In this document: one piece after another, positions 40,840-50,542 of the stretch
Layout: each line of letters begins with the position of its first letter
Numbering within the stretch: position 1 is the first letter of the stretch
DNA from: Gemmatimonadetes bacterium 13_1_20CM_4_69_16
GTDB taxonomy: Bacteria; Gemmatimonadota; Gemmatimonadetes; Gemmatimonadales; GWC2-71-9
Assembly: GCA_001919865.1 (NCBI GenBank)
Contig: MNIR01000058.1
Span: 47,287 to 111,286, forward strand
Direction: 5' to 3'
Length of the DNA stretch: 64,000 nt
The notes under the pieces: model-generated
What the model was told of the DNA's origin: nothing
Seen by the model: the letters and a program-made list of their open reading frames with translations, nothing else
Database searches by the model: none
Program-made: the position numbers and the translations under genes

Positions 40840-41454
40840 ATGACCAAGACCGACGCGAAGGCCGCTCCGACCACGGTGTTGGTGGTGGACGACGAGGACG
40901 GGATCCGCCAGGCGCTGGACCGGTTCCTCACGCGCTTGGGGTACCGCGTGCTGCAAGCCGCCAGCGGCGCCGAAGCGCTCGATCGGCAGGCCACGGGACA
41001 GCCCGAGGCGATGCTGTCCGACATCCGCATGCCCAACATGACGGGCGTGGAGCTCGTGCCCAAGGCGCTCGCGCAGGACTCCGACCTCGCCGTCATCATG
41101 CTCACCGCGATCGACGAGCCCCGCACCGCGATCGAATGCCTGAAGCTCGGCGCCTACGACTACTTGATCAAGCCCGTGGACTTGGACGAGCTGGAGATGT
41201 CGCTGCAGGGCGCGCTGCGGCAGCGGCAGCTCGAAGTCGAGCGACGCGAGCTGGAGCAGTGGCTCGCGCGCGAAGTGGCGGTGCGCACGCGCGACCTGGA
41301 GGAGCGGACCACGATCGTCGAAGAGATCGCGCTGAGCGCGCTCGCGGCCGCGAAGGGGTGGGCGGGAGCAAGCGACGCAATCCAGAAGCTCGCCAAGGAG
41401 TTCGGCGCGTCGCCGGAGGACTTGGCGCGGGAGGTCGAGAAGCGGCGGGGCTAG
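40840..41454 (+). CDS. Response regulator with C-terminal coiled coil
   Basis: A 204-residue protein. Residues 12-130 form a receiver (TVLVVDDEDGIRQAL, phospho-acceptor in AMLSDIRMPNMTG, VIMLTAIDEP, YDYLIKPVDLDEL). The rest is a long helix rich in Arg/Glu (RQRQLEVERRELEQWLAREV) and a small alanine-rich helical domain (EFGASPEDLAREVEKRRG). There is no DNA-binding or enzymatic domain, so output is probably by protein contact. It converges with the zinc-ribbon gene, overlapping by 4 bases. Confidence 0.86.
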   Translation: MTKTDAKAAPTTVLVVDDEDGIRQALDRFLTRLGYRVLQAASGAEALDRQATGQPEAMLSDIRMPNMTGVELVPKALAQDSDLAVIMLTAIDEPRTAIECLKLGAYDYLIKPVDLDELEMSLQGALRQRQLEVERRELEQWLAREVAVRTRDLEERTTIVEEIALSALAAAKGWAGASDAIQKLAKEFGASPEDLAREVEKRRG

Positions 41455-41639
41455 GCCTGCTTCGCCGCCTTCGCCTTCTCCTCACACGCCTTGCAGCGCG
41501 TGATCCCCCGGAACGAGCAAATCAGACAGAGAAAAGTTCCACAGTCCGCGCAAGGATAGCCCTCGGAGGCCCGCTCCTCGTTGCCGCAGTAGCGGCACAC
41601 CATCGCGTCGTGCTCCATCAGCTTCGGCTTGTCCACCAT
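41451..41639 (-). CDS. Small zinc-ribbon protein, 62 aa
   Basis: Three Cys pairs are visible: CRYCGN, CADCGTFLCLIC and CKACEEK, enough for two zinc sites, with a Lys/Ala-rich C-terminus. ATG 41639 lies 9 bases after the NtrC-type gene on the same strand, so the two may be cotranscribed. No named family was recognised. A role in protein or nucleic acid binding is the most one can say. Confidence 0.7.
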   Translation of the reverse strand: MVDKPKLMEHDAMVCRYCGNEERASEGYPCADCGTFLCLICSFRGITRCKACEEKAKAAKQA

Positions 41640-41648
41640 AGGCCCTCC

Positions 41649-43007
41649 TCAGAGGTCGAGCGCGTACGCCTTAATCTTATTGATGAGCGTCGCCCGCGAA
41701 ATCCCGAGCTCCTGGGCGGCGCGCGTGCGGTTGCCGCCGTGGAACTTGAGGGTGCGCTCGATCTGCTGGCGCTCCACATCGGCCAGTGTCAGCGCGGCGT
41801 GTCGTCGGTCCCCCCCCACGCCTCCCGCACTTCCGGCCTTGCGCAGGTCCGGCGGAAGGTGCTCGACCCCGATCTGGCCGGCACCGCGAGCCAGAATCAT
41901 GGCGCGTTCCAGCACGTTCCGCATCTCGCGTACGTTGCCGGGCAACGGGGCCGACAGCAGGCGGTCCAACGCCTCCGCACTGCACGCGCTCGGACACCCG
42001 GGCATCTGAGGCCCGAGGTCGTGGAGGATGCGCGTGAGTAGCGCCAGCCGGTCCTCGCGCGACCGCTCGCGCAGCGGCGGCAGCCGTAGCGGCATCACGC
42101 TGAGGCGGTAGTACAGGTCCTCGCGGAATCGCCCCGACTGCACGTCGCTCACGAGATCGCGGTTCGTCGCGGCGATGAGCCGCACGTCCACCGTCATCTC
42201 GCGCGTCCCCCCTAACCGCCGGAACGTCTTCGTGTCGAGCACCTTGAGCAGCTTGGGCTGCAGCTCGGGCGCCAGCTCGCCGATCTCATCGAGAAAGATC
42301 GTGCCGCCGTCCGCGAGCTCGAACAGGCCCTGTTTCCGCTCCTTGGCGTCGGTGAACGCGCCCTTCTCGTGCCCGAACAGCTCTGAATCGAGGAACGTGG
42401 CCGACAGCCCGCCGCAATTCACCTCCACGAACGGTCCGATCGACCGGAGGCTCAGGTGATGCACCACCCGCGCCGCCCAGCCCTTGCCCGTGCCGCTCTC
42501 GCCCGCGAGCAGCACGGTGGAGCGCTCGCTCGCGGCGAGCAGCTCGATCTGGCGCGCCAGCTCGCGCATGGCCGGCGACACGCCCAGCGAGTCGAGCCCC
42601 TCCCCCTCGTGGTCGCGCGCCCGCAGCAGTGCGTTCTGGCGCGTGAGGCGGACCTTCTCCGCCACCCGCGCGGTGGCGGCGGCCAGGTGTTTCATGTCCA
42701 CCGGTTTGGTGAGGAAATGCTCGGCGCCAAGCTGCATGGCGCGCACCGCGGTGTCGATGTCGCCCTGACCGGTGAGGAGAATGACGGAGGCACCTTGCGG
42801 GCGCAGCCGCTCGAGCACTTCCAGACCACCGACGTCCGGTAGATGGAGATCCAGGATCACGACTTCGGGCCGCAGCCGCTGGAACGTCGCCACGCCCTCC
42901 TCGCCGGTCCCCTCGCGCGCCACCTCGTAGCCCAGGCGCTCGAAGTAGTCCCCGACGGCGCGGAGCACGTCGCTGTCGTCATCGACGAGCAGCAGGGTCT
43001 CAGCCAC
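41649..43007 (-). CDS. NtrC-family sigma-54 activator with receiver domain
   Basis: GTG 43005-43007 (VAETLLLVDDDSDVL) is preferred over the track start; it gives 452 residues. Receiver (phospho-acceptor in EVVILDLHLPDVG, HFLTKPVDMKHL), AAA+ domain (Walker A GESGTGKGW, ELFGHEKGAFTDA, GGTIFLDEIGEL, RFREDLYYRL) and a Fis-type helix-turn-helix (RTRAAQELGISRATLINKIK) are in the normal order. The sigma-54-contact loop reads GAFTDA instead of GAFTGA, a variant also seen elsewhere in the family. Walker A ends KGW where KT/KE is usual. The target genes are unknown. Confidence 0.9.
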   Translation of the reverse strand: MAETLLLVDDDSDVLRAVGDYFERLGYEVAREGTGEEGVATFQRLRPEVVILDLHLPDVGGLEVLERLRPQGASVILLTGQGDIDTAVRAMQLGAEHFLTKPVDMKHLAAATARVAEKVRLTRQNALLRARDHEGEGLDSLGVSPAMRELARQIELLAASERSTVLLAGESGTGKGWAARVVHHLSLRSIGPFVEVNCGGLSATFLDSELFGHEKGAFTDAKERKQGLFELADGGTIFLDEIGELAPELQPKLLKVLDTKTFRRLGGTREMTVDVRLIAATNRDLVSDVQSGRFREDLYYRLSVMPLRLPPLRERSREDRLALLTRILHDLGPQMPGCPSACSAEALDRLLSAPLPGNVREMRNVLERAMILARGAGQIGVEHLPPDLRKAGSAGGVGGDRRHAALTLADVERQQIERTLKFHGGNRTRAAQELGISRATLINKIKAYALDL

Positions 43008-43947
43008 GGCGCGATCCCCCCCTCCCCTCTCCCGGTGGCGCGCTCGCCCGATCCACGAGGATCGGCAAGGCATGGGGGAGCAGCCGGGTCTCGAACGGCG
43101 TGTCGCCCCACGGCTCGCCGTCGAGCTGGATCGGCCGCGGCGGGCCGTCCAGCACCTCCACCCGCACCGTGCGGCCGCGCCCGAACCACAGCCGCCCTGT
43201 CCCCCTCCCGTTGCGCGGCCGGCGCCACAGCTCGAGGAACGCCGCCAGGCTCTCGAGCGTCCCGTCCGCCCGCAGCGCCAGCACGTCGAGCCAGCCGTCG
43301 TCGGGGGCGATGTCGTCCCGCAGCTTGAGGAAGGGCGGGATCAGCTCGCCGCAGTTCGCGACCAAGACCATGGCGGCGGGGAGCTCGCGCGTCACGCCGT
43401 CCACGGTCACGCGGTGCAGCGGGCTCGTCACCCGGGGGAGTGCCGCGAACGCGCGCGCGACATACGCCGCCATCTTCCAGCGCCACTTCTCGTGGGAGCC
43501 GGTCGCCGCCATCAGCGCCGCGTCGAAGCCGGTACCGCAGCACACCGCGAAGTAGTGGGTCTCGTCGGCGCGCTGTACGGCCCCGAGGTCAATCGCCAGG
43601 GGCGTGCCCTTGAGGATGGCGCGCGCCGCGGCCGCCGGGCGGCGCGGCAGCCGCAGATTGCCGGCGAGCAGGTTCCCCGTGCCCCCCGGCACGAGCCCGA
43701 GCGGGATGCCGCTCCCGACCGCCCCGGCCGCGATCTGCATCGCCGTGCCGTCGCCGCCGTAACAGACGAGCACGTCGAACCCCTGCGTGCACCCCTCCCG
43801 CGCGAAGCGGCGGGCGTCGCCCGGCTGGGTGGTGGCGAGCACCTCGACCGACCAGCCGCCGCTGCGCAGCGTATCGCGGATCGCGGTGACCGCACGGGCG
43901 TCGGTGCGCGCCGCTGCCGGATTGGTGATCAGCAGGGACCGCGTCAT
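43000..43947 (-). CDS. Diacylglycerol kinase-family (YegS/DagK-like) lipid kinase
   Basis: ATG 43945-43947 (MTRSLLITNPAAARTDARAV) gives 315 residues; the longer track ORF is not needed. The catalytic domain has VLVCYGGDGTAMQIAAGAV and LGLVPGGTGNLLA, and the second domain has FAVCCGTGFDAALMA and DDGWLDVLAL. The family phosphorylates diacylglycerol or related lipids using ATP. It is two bases downstream of the tamB stop and overlaps the NtrC-type gene by 8 bases, linking it to envelope biogenesis. Confidence 0.86.
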   Translation of the reverse strand: MTRSLLITNPAAARTDARAVTAIRDTLRSGGWSVEVLATTQPGDARRFAREGCTQGFDVLVCYGGDGTAMQIAAGAVGSGIPLGLVPGGTGNLLAGNLRLPRRPAAAARAILKGTPLAIDLGAVQRADETHYFAVCCGTGFDAALMAATGSHEKWRWKMAAYVARAFAALPRVTSPLHRVTVDGVTRELPAAMVLVANCGELIPPFLKLRDDIAPDDGWLDVLALRADGTLESLAAFLELWRRPRNGRGTGRLWFGRGRTVRVEVLDGPPRPIQLDGEPWGDTPFETRLLPHALPILVDRASAPPGEGRGGSRRG

Positions 43948-43949
43948 CG

Positions 43950-46900
43950 CTAGTAACGCTTCTCCCAGAAGAGGTCGAGGCCGACTTGCCGCGGCACCGT
44001 CCCCCCCTGCGACTCGGTGCTCGGGTCGGCGCACGTCTGAACCGGCTCGAAGCTCGCTTCGGTGCGCCACTCGGGGCTGATGCGGAACTGCAGCGACAAG
44101 CCGAGCGTGTTGCGCACCCCCACCTGCCGTCCCTCGCAGAAGCCCGCGTTCAGCACCAGGAACGTCTTGGGCCCGAGCTGGCGCCCCACGGCGAACTGCC
44201 AACCCAACAGGGGGGCGCCCTGCCCACCGCCGCTCGGACGGATCTCCACGTAATCGACCGGCACGCCACCCGACACGATCGTCTGCTCGATCTCGCCGGA
44301 GAGTACCGACAGGGCGCTCTGGAGCAGGGCGCGCTGATCGGCGATCCCGCCCTGCTCGCCGCCCAGGTCGAGGCTGCTCTTCCCGAACAGCAGATAGGAG
44401 ATGATCTCGGTCTGGGACAGGTCACGCTTGTCGGCCTGGAGCGTCACGCGCGGCACCAGCAGCGTCCCGGTGATGTGGGCCACGACCGTGATATCGTCCG
44501 GGTTCCTCTGCGCCGGCGTCGGCACGGGATGGACGACGTGACGCGCCTCGATGTCGAGCCCGGCATCCTGGTCGGGCGTGCCGAAGTAGTGCACCGTCCC
44601 CTGCGACACGACGAACTCGCGTGTCACGGGGCCGAGCTTGAGCCGGTAGGTGCCGCGCGCCGCCTGCAGCGTCCCGCTCACCAGGTACAGGTTGCGCTGT
44701 TTGGTCAGGCTCACGGTGCCGGTGAGCTGGATGTTCGCCTCGTTCGAGCGCAGCCACACGTCGCTGCCCATTTCGAGCTGGAGATCCTGGATCCGGAGAC
44801 TGTCGAGGAAGACGCTCTGAAACTCCGGGCCGAGGCGTTGCTGCTCGATGATCGCCGCCAGCGACGTGTCGGCCAGCTCGTCCAGGTTCACGATGCGCTT
44901 CTGCACGAGGTCGGCGAAGTACAGCACGCCGGACGTGACGTTGGCCCGCCCGGTCAGTGACGCCCCGAAGACCGGCCCTCGGAGCGCCAGCTGCCCGCTG
45001 GCCGTGATGGTCACGTTGTTGCGGAGATCGAGGGCTTTGAACTGATCGGCCGCGATCCGCAGGTCGAGCGCGGGGTGCGTGAGCTGCTCGAGCCGCACCA
45101 CGCCCGACACGTCGGCGCGCCCCCGGTCGCTCCTGGCGGAGAGCGACTGCAGCACGATCGAGTCCCCCGAAAGGGCCAGGCGACCGTTCAGGTCCGCGTA
45201 ACGGACGTTCAACGCCGGAATAGTGGCGGCGGCGCCCGCGATCTGGAGCGCGCCCCGCAGCCGGGGAGCGTCCCACGTCCCGGCGATCCCCAGGTCCGCC
45301 GAGAACACGCCCTGCACCTGCCGCAGCGCCGGCGTGAGCGCCTCGAGCACCGACAGATCGACGCTGTCCGCCGTGGCCCGCACCGACAGCGTGTCCGGGA
45401 GCTGGCGACGCTCCACCGGAACGAGCGAGAGGTCGAGCGGCAGATGTGCCTGGACGGTCAGGATCTGCTGTCCCGAGCGCGTCAGGTGGAGAGCCGCGTC
45501 GAGCCGGCGCGCGCGGTATTCGAACGTGCCGTCCACGAACGGCGCGCGGAACTCCCCCAGCGACCCATTGGTGAGTGAGAAGGTGCCGTTGGACACCGGA
45601 TCCGCGCGGGTCCCGGACAGCCCCGCCGTGGCGGTGATCATGCCGCCGACGCCCGCCGTGTCCCGCTCGAGCAGTGCATACACGCCCGCGAGCGGGAACG
45701 ACTCGAGCTGGAGGTGGGCATCCGCGCGGCCGCGCGTGGGGAGGTCGCCCCCGAGCACCAGCCTCCCAGGGCCGTACGCGCTCTTGAGAGCGAGCCCGCG
45801 CGTGCTCGCGGCGGAGTCCGTGACGGTGAGCTCGGTCGGCCGCTCGAGCACCCACACGTCGCCGGGGAGCTGCACCGCGAGCGAGTCGAGCCCCAGAGCG
45901 ACGACGCTGCCGCTGTCCGGCGTTGGCCCCGTTCCTCCCCGGCGGGCGAACCGGCCGCCCGCCAGGAACGCCGCGCCCTCGCCCACCCGCGAGCGGGCGA
46001 ACCAGGTGAGTGAGTCGCGCGTGCCCTGCGCCGACCCGGCGGCGGCCCCGAAGCCCAACGCGCCGGAGTTCAGGGAATCGAGTGTGGCCTCGAGTTCGAA
46101 CCTCGGCACCGGGCCGGGCCGATAGACGAGCCGGGCGCGCCCACTCCTCGGCACCGCCCAGTGGCGCCAGCGCAACCGCTCGCCGCTGGCCCGGGCGTCG
46201 AGCCCCAGCGAGTCGAGTGACCCTTCGAGCGTGACGAGCGCGCGTGCCGCGCCCGCCAGGGGACGGACGCCCGGCTCGCCGTCCGCGGCGATGCTCCCCG
46301 CCGCCCAGCTCAGCAGTGAGTCGAGTGAGTTCAGGCTGTCCGCGTCGAGGGTGAGCGCCAGCGAGCCGCGGTCCTCGCGGGACCAGCCGAGCGCGCCCGC
46401 GCCCGTCGTGATCAACCCGGGCTGGGTGATGCGCAGCGAGTCGACGTGGACGTGGCGGTCGGCGAACCGCACGTCCGCGATCCCGGAATCGATCGGCGTG
46501 CCCGCGAACAGCGACGGTGCGAGCCGAGCGCTGAGCCTGCCTACCGGTGGCGCGGTGTCGTCTCGAGCGACCCCGCCCGCTACACGAAACGTGAGCCGCG
46601 ACGGAGGTGCCCGGTCGAGCCAGCGCGCCAGGTCCACGTCGCTGGCGCGGAGCGTGAAGTCGCGCGCGCCGTAACGCGCTGGCCCGAGCAGCAGCACGCC
46701 GTCGCCTTGCGCGGCCCCGCCGTCCGAATGCAGCTCCGCATGGGTCTCGAGCGCCGCGAGCGGGCCGCTCAGCTTCACCGATCCGGCGACGGCCCCGCGC
46801 AGCGGCAGCGCCGGGAAGCTTCCTTTGAAGCCGTCGAACGAGAGCGAGTCGGCCGTCACGTCCGCGTACACGCCGAGTGTGTCGGTGCGGCCGTCCAGCC

Positions 46901-48359
46901 GCACCGTGCCGGTCAGCTTGCTGGGCGGTCGCGCGCCGTCACGGTACTCGAGCCTCCCGACGAACTGCGCGTTCTTCAACGGCCCGCTGAGCGAGCCGTC
47001 GGCGTACAGCACGCCGTGCAGGGCGACCGCGGGCACGAGCCGCTGCACCGTGCCGAGGTCCAGCGCCGCCGCCTCGACCGTGAACGGCTGGAACCGCAGA
47101 CCGCCGCTCCCCCCGAGGCCCACTTCCCCCCGACCCCGGATCCGCGTCTCCGGCCAACCGCGCACCAGCGAATCGCGGAACGTCCAGTCGACCGACAGGC
47201 TCAGCCCCGTCACCGGCCCCGTGGCCGTCGTGTGGCCGGTCAGACGGCCGGCGAACGGCAGCGTATCAAGGAAGGGCCGGACGAACTCGAGGTCGAAGTC
47301 TTGCGCCTCGAGGTCGGCATCGCGCAGCGCCACCAGTCCGGAGTCGGCGGCCGTCAGGGCCGTGAGACGGCCCGTCACCGTCCCCCCGCCCCGACTCAAC
47401 CGCAGCGGGTCGAGCCCGATCTCCAGCACGCGCGCGCCGTGGGACCTGAGCCGCACACCGCCGACCAGCTCGGCGTCGGGCGCGAACCGCTTGTCGATGA
47501 AATGGAAATCACCCAGTCTCGCGGAATCGGCGCGCAAGGAGAGGTTGAACAGCAGGGGTCCGCGCGGCCAAGTCACTCGTCCCCGCGCTGCGCGCAAGTC
47601 GGAGTGGGGGAGGCGTGCGCGCGCCAGGTCGAGCTCGAGCGAATCCCCGATCACGCGCAGCCGCCCGGAAACATCCACCAGCCGGGCCGCGGGATCGCTG
47701 CTCACGACCGCGAGCCGGGACACGTCGATCCGGATACCCCGCTCGGCGGGCGACGACACCTGCAGCGCCGCCAGCCGGGCGTCGAGGTGCTCGAAGCGTC
47801 GGATCCGCAGCCGGCCGTTCGGGCCGCCCCCCTCGATCTCGAGCGCCGTATCGCCGGGCTCGGCGCGCGCCGCCTGCAGCCGCAGCGTGACGGTCCCGTC
47901 CTCGATACGCACGTTGCGGAACAGGATCAGCGTCGCCGGTCCGTGGGGACCGGTGTCGGGACCACCCAGCCGCAGCAGCTCCTCGATGTTGAGCCGGCCG
48001 CTCCGGTGCTGCACCAAGTTGATCACGGGTTGCCGCAGGGCGAACTCGAAGAACACCACCCGGCCGGCCGCGAAGTCGAGCGGGTTGTAGGCCAGGTCGG
48101 CGCGCGGTAGCCAGGCGACGAGGGTCGTGTCCGCGTCGAACAGCCGCACCTCCGTCAACGTCACTCCAGTGAGGAGCGACCCGCGCACGTCACCGATCTC
48201 GATCGCTCCCGTGAACACGTGGTTCAGCGAGGTTTCGGCCACGCGGGCGAGCAGCGACCGCCCGGCGCCCGTCCCGACGAGCGCCGAGAGCGCGCCGAGG
48301 AAGCAGGCGAGCAGGCCGACGATCGTCCACAGCGCGACGCCGAGCGAGCGCCGGACCAT
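43950..48359 (-). CDS. tamB: TamB-like inner-membrane/periplasmic translocation protein
   Basis: A 1469-residue AsmA/TamB-type protein. An N-terminal anchor helix (LGVALWTIVGLLACFLGALSAL) is followed by a long beta-rich repeat region that forms the hydrophobic groove of bridge-like lipid carriers. The C-terminal DUF490 segment has RGTYRLKLGPVTREFVVSQG, ISYLLFGKSSLDL, PLLGWQFAVGRQLGPKTFL and a C-terminal strand ending FWEKRY. It spans the periplasm to the Omp85 protein encoded immediately upstream; the genes overlap by one base. It functions in outer-membrane protein or phospholipid transport. Confidence 0.93.
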   Translation of the reverse strand: MVRRSLGVALWTIVGLLACFLGALSALVGTGAGRSLLARVAETSLNHVFTGAIEIGDVRGSLLTGVTLTEVRLFDADTTLVAWLPRADLAYNPLDFAAGRVVFFEFALRQPVINLVQHRSGRLNIEELLRLGGPDTGPHGPATLILFRNVRIEDGTVTLRLQAARAEPGDTALEIEGGGPNGRLRIRRFEHLDARLAALQVSSPAERGIRIDVSRLAVVSSDPAARLVDVSGRLRVIGDSLELDLARARLPHSDLRAARGRVTWPRGPLLFNLSLRADSARLGDFHFIDKRFAPDAELVGGVRLRSHGARVLEIGLDPLRLSRGGGTVTGRLTALTAADSGLVALRDADLEAQDFDLEFVRPFLDTLPFAGRLTGHTTATGPVTGLSLSVDWTFRDSLVRGWPETRIRGRGEVGLGGSGGLRFQPFTVEAAALDLGTVQRLVPAVALHGVLYADGSLSGPLKNAQFVGRLEYRDGARPPSKLTGTVRLDGRTDTLGVYADVTADSLSFDGFKGSFPALPLRGAVAGSVKLSGPLAALETHAELHSDGGAAQGDGVLLLGPARYGARDFTLRASDVDLARWLDRAPPSRLTFRVAGGVARDDTAPPVGRLSARLAPSLFAGTPIDSGIADVRFADRHVHVDSLRITQPGLITTGAGALGWSREDRGSLALTLDADSLNSLDSLLSWAAGSIAADGEPGVRPLAGAARALVTLEGSLDSLGLDARASGERLRWRHWAVPRSGRARLVYRPGPVPRFELEATLDSLNSGALGFGAAAGSAQGTRDSLTWFARSRVGEGAAFLAGGRFARRGGTGPTPDSGSVVALGLDSLAVQLPGDVWVLERPTELTVTDSAASTRGLALKSAYGPGRLVLGGDLPTRGRADAHLQLESFPLAGVYALLERDTAGVGGMITATAGLSGTRADPVSNGTFSLTNGSLGEFRAPFVDGTFEYRARRLDAALHLTRSGQQILTVQAHLPLDLSLVPVERRQLPDTLSVRATADSVDLSVLEALTPALRQVQGVFSADLGIAGTWDAPRLRGALQIAGAAATIPALNVRYADLNGRLALSGDSIVLQSLSARSDRGRADVSGVVRLEQLTHPALDLRIAADQFKALDLRNNVTITASGQLALRGPVFGASLTGRANVTSGVLYFADLVQKRIVNLDELADTSLAAIIEQQRLGPEFQSVFLDSLRIQDLQLEMGSDVWLRSNEANIQLTGTVSLTKQRNLYLVSGTLQAARGTYRLKLGPVTREFVVSQGTVHYFGTPDQDAGLDIEARHVVHPVPTPAQRNPDDITVVAHITGTLLVPRVTLQADKRDLSQTEIISYLLFGKSSLDLGGEQGGIADQRALLQSALSVLSGEIEQTIVSGGVPVDYVEIRPSGGGQGAPLLGWQFAVGRQLGPKTFLVLNAGFCEGRQVGVRNTLGLSLQFRISPEWRTEASFEPVQTCADPSTESQGGTVPRQVGLDLFWEKRY

Positions 48360-50542
48360 CAGAAGGCCTGCCCCACCGCGAACTGGACCACGACTCGCTT
48401 CCAGAAGCCCGGCGGCAGCCCGGGCTGGTATGTCACGTTGGTGAGGGTGAGGTTCTGGGTCTTATTGTCCTGGAAGTAGAGCGGTCCGGGCTCCGCAGGA
48501 TATCCGTCGAAGGCGGCGTCGAGCCGCACCGGCCCGAGCGGGGTGGCGAATCGCAGCCCCACACCGGGCGTCACGCGCAACCCGGCCACCGTCCCCGGAT
48601 CCCCGCCACGCTGCCACACCTGACCGGCATCCACGAACAGGGCGACCCGCATGCGATCGGGAAACAGTGGCGTGGCGAACCGCAGCTCGGCATTCATGAC
48701 GACGATCGAGTTCCCCCCGATCGGCGCCGCGCGCACGCTCACGTCCGGCCGGTAGATGGTGTCGGTGCCCTGCACCTCCAGGCTGTCGGTCACGTACACC
48801 CGCGGGCCTAGCTCATTGCGCGCGTACCCTCGCACCGAATTCGGGCCGCCGCCGTAGAAGCGCTGGTCGGGCGGGATGAAATGGACGCTCTGGCCCGCCA
48901 GGGCGATGCGCCGCGCCGGCAGGATCGTACCCGCGAGCGCCCGCCAGGCGAAGACCCCACGCCGGCCGAGCGGATAGTAGCGCGACACCTCGAGCTGGCC
49001 GCGGTTGAACTCGTACAGGGTGTCCGACCCGACCACCCGCGACGCGTGCATCAACGACGCCGTGATGAGGCTGCCCGCCGACGGATCGAGCACCGAGTTC
49101 ACCTGGTCGCGGACGCCAGAGATCGTGACCGCTCCGAAGCGGCGCGAGCGTGCGAGCAAATCGCGGTCCGCGGCGTCACACACCCGGAACAGGCTGCAGT
49201 ACACGGCGGCGTCCGCGGTCGTACGCCCCACCGAGAACCCGTAGCTCACGGTCACGGGCACGTTGCGCCGCGTGTTCAGGGTGACACCGGCGTTCAGGCC
49301 GACCGCCTGGCGGGTGTAGGCCTTGAACTCGGAACGCCGTTCGGCGAACAGGCCCAGGCTCGCCGTGTGACGCGGGGAGAAAAACGCCGGTTGCCGCAGC
49401 GTCAGACCGACGTTGTAGTTGATCGTGTCGGAGGTCACGTCGTCGTGCAGGAAATGGCATACGTTGCCGCGCAGCCCGGCGTCGGTGGGCGAGCCCACGC
49501 CCAGTTTCGAGACGCGGGCCGTCAGATCCAGGGCGCGCGCGCCCCCCAGAAAGTCGTAGGACGTCCATCCGGTCTGCACCCGGAAGCAGTCCAGGCTGCC
49601 GTACCCCGCACCGAGCCGCACGCGATGGCGCGGCCCTTCCGCCACCCGCACGAGCACCGTGACCGTCGAGTCCCCGGGGCGTGGCACCGAATCGACGAGC
49701 CCCACGGTCACCGAGCGGAACACACCCATCCCGTAGAGATCGCGCTGGCTCTGGTACAGCCGGTCCTGGCGGAACACGTCGTTCGGCCGCACCGACAGCA
49801 TCTTGCGCACCGTGCCGGTGTCCACTTGCTCGGTGCCGACGATCCGCACTTCCCCGATCCGCGCGTGCGGCCCCGGCACCGCTTCGAGCGTCGCCTCGGC
49901 CTTGAGCGCCGCCGCGTCCACGTCGTAACTCCGCAGGATGTCGGCGTAGGGATACCCGAGATTCCGTAGGCGGTCGGCGATCGTGTCGGCGGATGCCTGG
50001 AACAACATGCGGTTGAACGGCCCTCCCTCCTGCAACGGCAGCGCCCGCTTCAACGCGGCTACGTCGAGGATCGAATCGACGCCGACGATGGCGAGCTTCG
50101 TGAGCCGGACCGGCTCCCCCTCGTAAACCCGGAAGGTCACGTGGACGTTGCCGCCTTCGCGGCGCACCAGCGTGTCTACGACCGCGTTCATGTACCCGCT
50201 CTGCCGGTAGAGCAGCAACAGCCGCACGACGTCCCGGCGGAACTCCAGCTCGTTGAAGTAGCGCCGTTCGCCCAGCCCCATCCAGCGCAACCACCACAAG
50301 CTCGCGAACGCGCTGGAGCTCGAGGTCGCGATCGCCGCTTTCAGCGTGTAGTCGTCGAGGGCGTGATTGCCCTCGAAGGAAAGGCCGCGCACCACCCGCT
50401 CTTGCTGCGCCGCGAGGGGAGCCGTCGCGGACACGGCGACGAGCAGGAAGGGAAGGAGTGCACGCAATTGACGCGGTCGCGCTGCCCCCCTATGTTGGCT
50501 ACCCCCCACCGCACTGTCAACCTTTTCGACACCTGGCTGCAT
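48359..50542 (-). CDS. Omp85-family outer-membrane assembly protein (TamA/BamA-like)
   Basis: Signal peptide (LRALLPFLLVAVSATAPLAAQQ), several POTRA domains (VVRGLSFEGNHALDDYTLKA, RIGEVRIVGTEQVDTGTVRK) and a 16-strand Omp85 barrel with FYGGGPNSVRGYARNELGP and the C-terminal LGPVRLDAAFDGYP, typical of surface-antigen domains. It precedes tamB, so a TamA role is likely, though BamA is possible. The start is doubtful: ATG 50542 would overlap the divergent ATG 50541 in a GCATGC palindrome. GTG 50509 gives a better signal peptide and leaves room for promoters. Confidence 0.88.
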   Translation of the reverse strand: MQPGVEKVDSAVGGSQHRGAARPRQLRALLPFLLVAVSATAPLAAQQERVVRGLSFEGNHALDDYTLKAAIATSSSSAFASLWWLRWMGLGERRYFNELEFRRDVVRLLLLYRQSGYMNAVVDTLVRREGGNVHVTFRVYEGEPVRLTKLAIVGVDSILDVAALKRALPLQEGGPFNRMLFQASADTIADRLRNLGYPYADILRSYDVDAAALKAEATLEAVPGPHARIGEVRIVGTEQVDTGTVRKMLSVRPNDVFRQDRLYQSQRDLYGMGVFRSVTVGLVDSVPRPGDSTVTVLVRVAEGPRHRVRLGAGYGSLDCFRVQTGWTSYDFLGGARALDLTARVSKLGVGSPTDAGLRGNVCHFLHDDVTSDTINYNVGLTLRQPAFFSPRHTASLGLFAERRSEFKAYTRQAVGLNAGVTLNTRRNVPVTVSYGFSVGRTTADAAVYCSLFRVCDAADRDLLARSRRFGAVTISGVRDQVNSVLDPSAGSLITASLMHASRVVGSDTLYEFNRGQLEVSRYYPLGRRGVFAWRALAGTILPARRIALAGQSVHFIPPDQRFYGGGPNSVRGYARNELGPRVYVTDSLEVQGTDTIYRPDVSVRAAPIGGNSIVVMNAELRFATPLFPDRMRVALFVDAGQVWQRGGDPGTVAGLRVTPGVGLRFATPLGPVRLDAAFDGYPAEPGPLYFQDNKTQNLTLTNVTYQPGLPPGFWKRVVVQFAVGQAF

